This document shows, one piece after another, positions 31,657 to 38,987 of a stretch of 64,000 nt of DNA. How positions within the stretch are numbered: the first letter of the stretch is position 1; each line of letters starts with the position of its first letter. The stretch covers positions 35,949 to 99,948 of the forward strand of contig DAHUYE010000060.1 of the NCBI GenBank assembly GCA_027315345.1, in the 5' to 3' direction. Source of the stretch: Actinomycetota bacterium. Lineage in GTDB: Bacteria > Actinomycetota > Acidimicrobiia > Acidimicrobiales > JAJPHE01. The position numbers and the translations under genes were made by a program. The notes under the pieces were generated by a model. It searched no databases. It was given only the letters and a program-made list of their open reading frames with translations, and had not been told where the DNA came from.

Positions 31657-32066
31657 GTGCTCTCGTCCTGCTGGACAACGAGGCGGTCCAGTCCCTCGGT
31701 GATCCGGCCCACCCGAAGCACCGGCAAGTACTGAGCCACATCGCAGTGGTTGCTCAGCGAAAACGTCTGGCGGTGCAGGTCAGCTTGGCGGTGCCCACCG
31801 CGGTGCGAGTCGAGGCGGGTTGGGACCGCACTGACCCGCAATGGACCTTCGCCAACCACCTGCGGGTCACCGATGAGCCCCTCAACGAGTCTCAGGCCAA
31901 CACCGCCGCGGGAGTTCGTCGCCACAGTGGCGTCTCGGTTGCCGATGCCCACCTGGGCGCGGTGATCCAGGCCAGCACCTCATCCAAGATCACCGTGCTG
32001 ACCAGCGACCCCGAGGACGTCAGGGCGGTGGCCGGGTCCAGGATCGTCAACATCGTCCCAATCTGA
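31653..32066 (+). CDS. PIN-domain ribonuclease toxin (VapC-like)
   Basis: The 137-residue protein has the acidic spacing of PIN nucleases: Asp in VLLDNEAVQSL at the N-terminus, Glu in AVRVEAGWDR, Asp in SVADAHLGAVI and Asp in VLTSDPEDVRAVA. These would bind Mg2+ and cleave RNA. It starts at GTG 31653 overlapping the antitoxin. It is slightly divergent from common VapC, so the assignment rests on the acidic pattern plus operon structure. Confidence 0.75.
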   Translation: MSALVLLDNEAVQSLGDPAHPKHRQVLSHIAVVAQRKRLAVQVSLAVPTAVRVEAGWDRTDPQWTFANHLRVTDEPLNESQANTAAGVRRHSGVSVADAHLGAVIQASTSSKITVLTSDPEDVRAVAGSRIVNIVPI

Positions 32067-32240
32067 CTCAGGCAGGCCGCTCCGCCAGCCTCCGCCGTAG
32101 GCGTAGTCAGCGTACCTCTCGCGGACCCCCTGAACCCAAGTCGCCCACGTCATTACTGGTTGACAAACATGCTGCATAGGCACGCCTTTTCGGTCATGGG
32201 CGTCCCCCAACTGCCCCGCCCGAGGTGCCATCCTCGGGAC

Positions 32241-34178
32241 ATGAGGCTTCGATTCGACCCTGAGACCGATGAGATTCCCTTCGCCGAGGCGCGCCTGAAG
32301 CTGCTGGAGAGGTTCGATACCTGGCTGGCTGGCCGGTCCGACCTGGGAGCGTCCGACGCCGACGAGGCGCCCCACGACACGGCGCTGGCCCTGGATTGGA
32401 AGTTCTCCTACGCCGATGGAGACCTGGGCTGGTGGAGAGTCGAGCACCTGCAGGAGTTCCTCCTGGAGTGGTGCCCGCGCAAGCTGAGCGCTTCGGCCGA
32501 GGAGGTCCGTTCGCTGCCCAGTTCACTGGCCCGCTTCGTGGCGTTCCTCGATGCCGAAGAGCTGCTCGCCCCGGGCTCGGCCTCGCCAGCGGCGGTGACG
32601 CGGGCGGCGGAGGCGTTGAGACCGGGCTTCCTCTCCGCCATGTCGGACCCATCCAAGTTCGGCATGGCCAAGTCCCTGTTCGCGGGTGCGGCTGCCGAAG
32701 GCGCCGACCTGACCGACCGGGACCAGCTGGATGCCTGGATGGCCGAGTTCAACTCCCGCCCCGATGGGGAGCGCCGGCGCCTGCTGCCCGACTCATCCCT
32801 CCCCCGGCCGCCCCGGCCGAAGCTGGCGCCCGTGGCCATGCCCTCCGAGGAAGCGGTGGCCGCCTCCAAGGCGGAGGCTCCGGTCCTGGCGATGTTCGCC
32901 AAGCTGGCCAAATTCGTCGGCTCCGGCCGGCGCTTGACCCAGAAGGGCAACTTCAACCTGGCCGATGCCCGGGAACTGGTGGAGTTGCTCGGAACCGGAG
33001 ACGTTGTCGACCACCAGTACGGGGGCCGGGTCCACCAGCTGCGCAGCGCCGAGGACCTACCGGTGCTGCGCTATGTGTTCGCCTGGGCCAAGAAGGCCGG
33101 GGTGGTCAGGGTCGTCCACGGCAAGGTCGTCACCACCAAGAAGGGGACGGCACTGGCGTCCGATCCGGCCAAGTTCTTCGACCATGCTGTCGAGTCGCTG
33201 CTGGCCGCTGGTCCGCTCTCCATCCAGCGCTACCCCGATCGATGGGGCGGCTGGCCCGAGGTGGACGCCATGCTGGACCAATTCACGCTGGCCCTGCTGA
33301 CCGGCCCCTACTGCATTCAGAGACCGATGAGGATCGAGGCCATGGCCGAGGAGGCGTCCGGAGCCGTTCTCAAGACCTTCGTCTTCGCCCACCTGGGCGA
33401 TGACGACGTGACCCGGCATATCGGCTGGGACGTCACCGACATGATGGACATCCTCGTCCTGGCCGGAATGATTCAGCGCGACGGCGTCGAACCGCCGGAT
33501 GAGCCCTGGGCGCGCCGGGGCAAAGGTGGAACGGTGGAGCTGACCCCGGCAGGCATCTCCACCACCCGGCGGCTCCTGGCCGAGGCCGGATACGACGTGC
33601 CCGAGGCCGGGGTCTTCGCCGAGGCCAGCGCGGCCGAGCTGCTCCTCGGCACGGACCACTCCGACTTTCCCACCGTCTGGGGGGAGTTGCAGGCCTGGCG
33701 GGCCCGGCGCAGTCCGGAGGAGGCAGTGGCCCAGCTGGCCGACGCCGTCTTGGAGATGGACGACCCCGCCCTGCGCAATGTGGCCATGGCCGTGATGAGC
33801 GACACGGATCAGCAGCTGGCCGTCCCCCACGTGCGACGACTGTGTGAGGACCGCCGCAGCCGCGGCTTCGCCCTCTGCTGGTTGGTCGATCACGAGATCG
33901 AGCCGCCCGGTTCCCTTTACCAGCCCGACGATCCCGAGCCCTTCGTGGACGTCCTGGCCCACCGGCTGGTCAGCCACGGCCCCGAGGCCATGATCGAAGC
34001 GCTCGAGCTGGCCGGCAGCCACGAGGCACAGATCACCCTCATCGACCGCCTGTGGCGTACCCCATCGGACGCCACCGTCGTCGTCCTCAGCGCCATCGGC
34101 TCGGAGCACCCTTCCAAGGTGGTGGCCAAGGCGGCCCGCCGGGCTGCCTTCCAACGTAGAAGCTGGAGCTCGGCGTGA
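32241..34178 (+). CDS. Large soluble protein of unknown function
   Basis: The 645-residue protein has no signal peptide or membrane segment and no recognised enzymatic motif. A conserved-looking core near residues 225-330 (LTQKGNFNLADARELVELLGTG, then LPVLRYVFAWAKKAGVVRVVHG) recalls large actinobacterial hypothetical proteins. A winged-helix-like stretch (VELTPAGISTTRRLLAEAGYD) lies near residue 440. The last 160 residues look like helical repeats (ALRNVAMAVMSDTD, VVLSAIGSEHPSKVVAKAAR), perhaps HEAT-like. I start at ATG 32241, 174 nt after the PIN toxin. Its place between toxin-antitoxin and AbiE-like genes hints at defence or element maintenance, but nothing shows it directly. Confidence 0.75.
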   Translation: MRLRFDPETDEIPFAEARLKLLERFDTWLAGRSDLGASDADEAPHDTALALDWKFSYADGDLGWWRVEHLQEFLLEWCPRKLSASAEEVRSLPSSLARFVAFLDAEELLAPGSASPAAVTRAAEALRPGFLSAMSDPSKFGMAKSLFAGAAAEGADLTDRDQLDAWMAEFNSRPDGERRRLLPDSSLPRPPRPKLAPVAMPSEEAVAASKAEAPVLAMFAKLAKFVGSGRRLTQKGNFNLADARELVELLGTGDVVDHQYGGRVHQLRSAEDLPVLRYVFAWAKKAGVVRVVHGKVVTTKKGTALASDPAKFFDHAVESLLAAGPLSIQRYPDRWGGWPEVDAMLDQFTLALLTGPYCIQRPMRIEAMAEEASGAVLKTFVFAHLGDDDVTRHIGWDVTDMMDILVLAGMIQRDGVEPPDEPWARRGKGGTVELTPAGISTTRRLLAEAGYDVPEAGVFAEASAAELLLGTDHSDFPTVWGELQAWRARRSPEEAVAQLADAVLEMDDPALRNVAMAVMSDTDQQLAVPHVRRLCEDRRSRGFALCWLVDHEIEPPGSLYQPDDPEPFVDVLAHRLVSHGPEAMIEALELAGSHEAQITLIDRLWRTPSDATVVVLSAIGSEHPSKVVAKAARRAAFQRRSWSSA

Positions 34179-34226
34179 CGCGATCACGGTGACCAAGGCG
34201 CCTGCTCGTCACGCTCACAGATGACG

Positions 34227-35058
34227 TCAGGTCAGGCGTTGCCGGCGAATGCGCTCGGCCGCCAGGGCCCCGACGACCTCCAGATCGGCGGGCTCCAGCG
34301 CCACGGCGGCAAAGGCATTGTTGATCCGCCGGGCCCATCGGGCGGCCTCCTCTACGAAGGTCTCTGTGAGCGCGCCAGCGCACCACGCCCCGACGTCCAC
34401 CGGCCCGCCGGCGAGGGAGTCTGCCACTGAGCCGTCGGAGTCGTACGCGGCCAGGAGGCGGTAGGTGTCGTAGACATCGCTGACTGCCTTCGACTCGGCT
34501 GCGCCACGCCGGCTCCGCATGGACTGGAGCTTGGCCGCGACCAAAGCGGCCGGAGTTGGCGAGCGCGACCGTCGCTGATGCCAGGGTGGTGGACCTGTCC
34601 AGGACGGCGAGCCTGGTGATGCGAGCGGTCTCGACCGCCCACCAGTGCGCCAGGATGAACATGCGCGGGACCGGATCATCGGGCAGGTCGTCGGCCGCCC
34701 ACGCCCCGGTCGCGATTATGTCGACCTTCGTGCCGTCGCGGAGAACGACCCCGTCCCCGGTGGGCTTTGCTTCGGCGTGCTGATGCTCGACGAGGAGCGC
34801 CACGGTGTGGCTGATGCCGTCGTGGTCGTCGTCGCTGACCGTGTCGACGTCAGCGGTGACGCGGTGCGCCTGGGCCAGGTTGGCCATCACCGCGAGACCA
34901 CCGACAAGCGCGTGACGGGTGAGCTGGGCTTCGACTACGACCCCCACGGCGGCAACGAGGCGGCGTAGGACTCCGTCGGGATCGGCAGCCAGCGCCACGG
35001 TGGGCACAGACGATCCGTCACCAGACACGATGGAATGGCTCCGGTGGGGACCAGGCAT
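34227..35058 (-). pseudogene. AbiEii-like nucleotidyltransferase, frameshifted
   Basis: The first part, from ATG 35058 (GGGAG 7 nt upstream), encodes an AbiEii-like nucleotidyltransferase start: HALVGGLAVMANLAQAHRVT and ADVDTVSD (substrate-binding acidic pair), VDIIATGAWAADDLP, and MFILAHWWAVETARI. Around 34550-34566 the homologous sequence moves to another frame, where PAALVAAKLQSMRSRRG, SKAVSDVYDTYRLLAAY and the C-terminal helices continue to a stop at 34227. In one frame the protein would be about 275 residues. Either it is a disrupted toxin or there is a sequencing error. It follows the AbiEi-like gene with a 41-nt overlap. Confidence 0.72.
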
Positions 35059-36064
35059 GGAGGATCTCCCGACCCCGCGAAGGGTCGATGCTGAGGTCGA
35101 GCGCCACGAAGACCGGATGTACGGCCGGCCACTCCGCCCAGGGATGGTCACGCCCGAGCCGTGTGGTGTCGACCCGGCGCCGGCAGGCCCAAGCCGCCGG
35201 GGGAACCGCGACGCTGGCTCGGCGGGCGTCGTAGGTGGCGTCCCCGTAGAGATGGCGGGCCACCCGGACGGTCCGCTCGGTAGGGACGTAGAAGTCGGGC
35301 GGGTAGGCGCCGCCCACGACCGCGGCGGCACCGTAGGCGTTGGCGGCCACCGTGTCGCAAACCGCCCAGCCTCCGGCCTCCTCGACGGCGTCGAGGCCCA
35401 ATCCGAGCTGATCGGTGCGGCTGGCGTCCCCCGGCTGGGGGCATCCGCCCAGCGGGATCCGCCTCGGCCGCCATCGGGAGGAGACCTCCCAGAACAGGTC
35501 CGGGGTCAGCGGCTTCCCGGACCCATCGGTAAGCCCGGCCCCCTTAAGTCCGGTCAAGGCCGCGTGCACCGCAGCGAGGGAGCGTCCGGTGATGGCTACC
35601 GTCTCGCGCACGGAGAGCCGGCGGTCGGGGTACGCGAGGACAGCACAGGCCACGTCCAGACCCACGTCGGTCTCGAGCACGGGCCGTGAGCGATCGCCGC
35701 GGGTGTCGAAGCCAGGCACGTCGGTGTCGATGATGAGGCTGCCGGAGCGCAACCGCAGGTGGCCGCGACGGTCCAGCCAGCCCCAGCCGGCCTGGTTCAG
35801 CTCGCGCCGACTAGCCGGGACCAGACGGTCGGCAACCAGCACCGGGTAGTGGGCCGGCCTGTCCCGAGCGGTGAGACTGGCCACCTCTGATGGCGACGGA
35901 GCGGCCAAGGCCTTGACGTTGAGCAGGAGGGTCGCGCCATCTGCGAGCCGGACTTCCAGGTCGACGTCGACGCCCCTCCCGGGGCCTGCCTCCACACCGA
36001 TGCTGCCCAGCGCCTGGATCAGGTCAGCGGCCGCGTCGAGGTCCCGTTCTTCCGTTCGGACCAT
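35018..36064 (-). CDS. AbiEi-like antitoxin/regulator
   Basis: The 348-residue protein has a mixed N-terminal region (DVDLEVRLADGATLLLNVKAL), a winged-helix-like middle (RLSVRETVAITGRSLAAVHAALTGLKGAGL) and a C-terminal domain with VCDTVAANAYGAAAVVG and FYVPTERTV. Position, size and the nucleotidyltransferase partner fit the antitoxin of AbiE-type (type IV) toxin-antitoxin systems, in which the antitoxin represses transcription. The ATG at 36064 lies 6 nt after TATGCT, a leaderless arrangement that decides the start. The sequence match is weak, so other regulator families remain possible. Confidence 0.6.
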   Translation of the reverse strand: MVRTEERDLDAAADLIQALGSIGVEAGPGRGVDVDLEVRLADGATLLLNVKALAAPSPSEVASLTARDRPAHYPVLVADRLVPASRRELNQAGWGWLDRRGHLRLRSGSLIIDTDVPGFDTRGDRSRPVLETDVGLDVACAVLAYPDRRLSVRETVAITGRSLAAVHAALTGLKGAGLTDGSGKPLTPDLFWEVSSRWRPRRIPLGGCPQPGDASRTDQLGLGLDAVEEAGGWAVCDTVAANAYGAAAVVGGAYPPDFYVPTERTVRVARHLYGDATYDARRASVAVPPAAWACRRRVDTTRLGRDHPWAEWPAVHPVFVALDLSIDPSRGREILHAWSPPEPFHRVW

Positions 36065-36243
36065 GCGAACAGCATAATACGCCCGGCCCCTATGAGCGAT
36101 CGAAGCCCCGGCGCGAGCCCGGTCCGACACCGCAGGGCGGGCTGCCCAGCGCAGGAGCCGGGCCAGTGATCCGGGTCCGCCAGGCTGACCGCGGAGAGTG
36201 ATATCACCCCCGGTCACTCACAGCGTCGCGCACGAAAAGCCGA

Positions 36244-36267
36244 TTTCGTGCCCCACCCGTGCCCCAC
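36244..36267 (+). repeat. Right cluster of GTGCCCCAC repeats (candidate arm sites)
   Basis: GTGCCCCAC occurs at 36248 and 36259 in a 24-bp block identical to 24280-24303. The rest of the gene-free stretch 36065-36461 holds the attR repeat and no supported gene. Confidence 0.7.
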
Positions 36268-36384
36268 GGGGAGGAAACCGGATGTCACCAGTGGTCACCG
36301 TTCCGCGGCCCAGAAATGGCGCTTGAGCAGGAAGTATGCCGATTTCCGAGCGCCGCGGTCAGATTTTCAAAAATCGGGTCGGGC

Positions 36385-36431
36385 CGCCTGAAAAGCGCGG
36401 GGTCACCGGATCGACGCCGGTCCCGACCACC
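36385..36431 (+). repeat. attR: displaced 3' part of tRNA-Phe
   Basis: This 47-bp block is identical to the 3' part of tRNA-Phe (24178-24224), including the unusual A54. Upstream of it there is no 5' half of a tRNA, so this copy is not expressed as a tRNA. It marks the right junction of the island. Confidence 0.93.
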
Positions 36432-36461
36432 AGAAATTCAGCCTTGCCCCGGAGCGCGCCG

Positions 36462-36908
36462 TCAGCACGCCGGTGTGCCACCCGGTAGCCGGTGCCGCCA
36501 TCTGACGACGAGGGGGTAGATCCCGGCCGCCACCCAACATCCCGGAGGGACGAGGATGGCCAGGCCGGCCAGTCGTCGCCATCCTCGGCCGGCAGCCAGA
36601 GCCTTCCCCACCGCCCGGTGGCCGCGGAAGAGGCGTCCTTCCACGTCCACCCACCATGCTGCCTCCTGGGCTTCGGGAACGCTCAGCCCCAGTTGCACCA
36701 GCCCCTCGGCTCCCAGCTGCTGCCACGCCAGCGCTTGTGCAGAGCCCGACCAGGCCCGGGCGACCCACGCTGCTGACCTGGCGCAGAATCCGCAGTCGCC
36801 ATCGAAGATCAGCACTGGGCTGATGGGACTCACTGCTTCTCCCGGCTCCCGGGCGATCGCCCTCTCGACACGAGTAGGTCTCGGCCGAGTCCGGAGAGTT
36901 TCTCCCAT
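36462..36908 (-). CDS. DCC-family thiol-disulfide oxidoreductase (DUF393)
   Basis: The 148-residue protein contains VLIFDGDCGFCARSAAWV at about residues 32-49, the DxDCxFC signature of the DCC family, followed by WQQLGAEGLVQLGLS, VEGRLFRGHRAVGKAL and a hydrophobic C-terminal region. Members are thought to be thiol-disulfide oxidoreductases, but no reaction is established. It is the first host gene right of the island, about 30 bp past attR. Confidence 0.85.
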   Translation of the reverse strand: MGETLRTRPRPTRVERAIAREPGEAVSPISPVLIFDGDCGFCARSAAWVARAWSGSAQALAWQQLGAEGLVQLGLSVPEAQEAAWWVDVEGRLFRGHRAVGKALAAGRGWRRLAGLAILVPPGCWVAAGIYPLVVRWRHRLPGGTPAC

Positions 36909-37133
36909 GACCTCACCACGAGCCGACAGTACCGATCGTGGACGACCCCAAGGCGGACAAAGCCGCCGTCGGCGGGTGTCAACACCGGCGGGCTCATCTC
37001 GGCTTGCTCCGGCATATTTCAGCTTGGGAGCCGGAACGTGAGGCGTCCGATACCGAGCTCGGGGGACAGAGATGGAGCAGGAGACGCTGGTAGATGGGAA
37101 GACGGGCCGGAAGTGCTATCGACTATCCGTCCC

Positions 37134-37475
37134 GTGATCGACATCCAGCCGAGCAGAATCCACGACGGTCGCTTCGACGAAAACCCGACCAAGAGCTGGG
37201 GGCGCAAGCCGGCCCCCGGCACCGCCCAGGTGTACGTGTTCCCCGAGGCCAAGGATGGCCGGGGCATTGCCGACGTGGTCAGGCTCGATAAGGGCTTAGT
37301 TCAGCCACGTTGGGTGTCGTCCCCCGACGGAGGCTCCACCGCTCGGATTGACCGGTTCGGCTCCATCGATGAGCACTACGCCACCGCTGCCCCCGCCGGA
37401 TGTGACGGTCTGGTGTCCTTTCGGCCCGGACGACTCGGCCGGCACCCGTCCTACCGGGTCAATAGGCTCCGGTGA
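37134..37475 (+). CDS. Hypothetical small protein or gene fragment
   Basis: A 113-codon frame from GTG 37134 shows good third-position GC bias up to about residue 55 (PAPGTAQVYVFPEAKDGRG) and weaker bias after that. No family is recognised. The end shares one base with the peroxiredoxin ATG (TGATG). It could be the remnant of a larger gene. Confidence 0.35.
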   Translation: MIDIQPSRIHDGRFDENPTKSWGRKPAPGTAQVYVFPEAKDGRGIADVVRLDKGLVQPRWVSSPDGGSTARIDRFGSIDEHYATAAPAGCDGLVSFRPGRLGRHPSYRVNRLR

Positions 37476-37939
37476 TGCAAGTAGGCGACGTGGTCGATGA
37501 CTTCGAACTGGCTGATCAGACCGGGACCCCCCGGAAGCTGAGCGAACTGGTGGGCCAGGGCCCCATCGTCCTGTTCTTCTACCCGGCCGCCATGTCGGCC
37601 GGCTGCACGGTGGAAAGTTGCCATTTCCGTGACCTCACCACCGAGCTGGCGGCGGTGGGGGCCCGGCCGGTCGGGATCAGCGGGGACAACGTCGATAAGC
37701 AGCGCCAGTTCTCCGACAAGCACAGCTTCGGCTACCCCCTCCTCTCCGACGGGGACCGGAAGGTGGCGGAGATGTTCGGGGTCAAGCGGGGTTTCGCCCT
37801 GGCTCCCACCAAGCGCAAGACCTTCGTCATCGACACCGACCGCCGGGTGATCGGGGTCATCTCCAGCGAGGTGCGCATGGGCGTGCACGCCGACAAGGCC
37901 CTGGAACTGCTCCGGTCCCGGGGTGCATCCCGGCCCTAG
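37475..37939 (+). CDS. bcp: Bcp-type peroxiredoxin
   Basis: The 154-residue thiol peroxidase reduces hydrogen peroxide and organic hydroperoxides. The AhpC/TSA-fold active site AAMSAGCTVESCHFRD contains the peroxidatic Cys (GCT) and the resolving Cys five residues later, as in Bcp/PrxQ. The conserved ...PLLSDGDRKVAEMFGV and KTFVIDTDRRV follow. ATG 37475 is preceded by TAGGCT at 6 nt, so it is probably leaderless. Its stop overlaps the stop of the convergent phosphoesterase remnant. Confidence 0.95.
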   Translation: MQVGDVVDDFELADQTGTPRKLSELVGQGPIVLFFYPAAMSAGCTVESCHFRDLTTELAAVGARPVGISGDNVDKQRQFSDKHSFGYPLLSDGDRKVAEMFGVKRGFALAPTKRKTFVIDTDRRVIGVISSEVRMGVHADKALELLRSRGASRP

Positions 37940-38985
37940 ACGGGCCAGCCCTTCAGCAACCCGGAGGCCCGCAGCCCACTCCAGGTGCTGTCCACCGGCA
38001 TGGGGTCGGTCGGCCCACACGGATTGACCACCGGAGGGGCCAGGAAGGCGGGGATGGAGCCGGGGATCGACGCGTCCCCGGCCCCCCGGGCCAGCAAGGC
38101 GGCCAGGTTGCCTGGGTCCTTGAGTGAGCGGGACGCGTCCCGGGCCGTGAGGGGCTTGAGTCCGAAGGTCGAGGTGATCAGCTTGAGAATGGAGGTGTGG
38201 TCGTACAGGCCATGATTGACCCGGGGAGAGTGCGGGTCACCCTGGGTCCAGGGGGAGGCCACGATGCAGGGGACCCGGTATCCGAGCAGGGCCCGGCCGT
38301 CCACCAGGTCCTTGTCCACGGGGGAGGTGGCGGTCACCCGGGGCGGGATGACGTGGTCGTAGAAGCCGCCCCATTCGTCGTAGGTGACGATGAAGACGGT
38401 GCGGTCCCAGTTGGGGCCGGTGGACACGGCGTGGAAGGCCTGGGCCAGGAAGGCGTCCCCGGCCCGGATGTCGGCGTGGGGGTGGTCGTCACCCGACGTA
38501 CCGGTCCCTTCGTCCTCGAAGCGGGGATCCAGGTATGAGACGTTGGGCAGGGTGCCGGCGGCGGCGTCGGCCAGGAACTCCTCGTAGGAGGAGGCGATGG
38601 ACACGTACTTGGTCCCCCACAGGGCCAAGAACGGGATGTCACTGAAGTAGTAGCGCCCGGTCGGCCCGCCGGCGTGGTTGAGCTGGTCCCAGATGGTCGG
38701 CAGGCTGGAAACGGTCGTGGTGTTGTGGAGCCGGTCGGTCTGACCGGCGTGGGTGTAGAAGCGGTTGGGATAGGTCTCGGCCATGATCCCGCAGAAGTAG
38801 CGGTCGCAGGTCGTGTAGTTGAGGGCCAGCTGGCTCATGAAGGGGCGATCGGCCGCCGTGTAGTAGCCGACGGCAAAGGCGTCGTTGTTGCCCCGGGCGA
38901 AGTTGTCCAGCCGGCCCCCGTCGAGCTGGTAGCGGCCGCCCTCGTCCTGCCCCGACGAGGTGAAGTCCCACCGAACAGCGGGTTA
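37936..38985 (-). pseudogene. Phospholipase C/acid phosphatase-type phosphoesterase missing its N-terminus
   Basis: The frame encodes the C-terminal two-thirds of an AcpA/phospholipase C family protein: DNFARGNNDAFAVGYYTAAD, CDRYFCGIM, PNVSYLDPRFEDEGTGTSGDDHPHADI, VFIVTYDEWGGFYDHV and SPRVNHGLYDHTSILKLI. The N-terminal signal peptide and the metal-binding MENRSFDH region expected upstream are absent, because an in-frame TAA lies at 38982-38984, directly beside the lon stop codon. A truncated protein from ATG 38838 could be made but would lack part of the active site. It looks like a deletion remnant. Confidence 0.8.
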
Positions 38986-38987
38986 AA

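Larger units (their letters stand above)
24178..36431. mobile_element. 12.2-kb integrative element in tRNA-Phe
   Basis: The element is bounded by the 47-bp att repeats, with the integrase gene adjacent to attL and pointing toward it, and an excisionase-like gene next to the integrase. Cargo includes an SSB remnant, an APH-fold protein, a TetR/diiron pair, Xre-RES and PIN toxin-antitoxin pairs, a large protein of unknown function and an AbiE-like pair. GTGCCCCAC repeats near both ends fit integrase arm-binding sites. I see no relaxase, replication initiator or conjugation genes, so it is probably mobilised by others or is a decaying element or satellite. Confidence 0.9.

Noticed and set aside
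24225..36384. CRISPR array within the defence-type island
   Set aside because: The only short direct repeats are the arm-like GTGCC(CC)AC clusters, with spacers of 1-4 bp, and there are no cas genes.
36830..37015. 61-codon frame on the minus strand upstream of the DCC gene
   Set aside because: No codon bias, no motif and no ribosome-binding site; probably intergenic noise.
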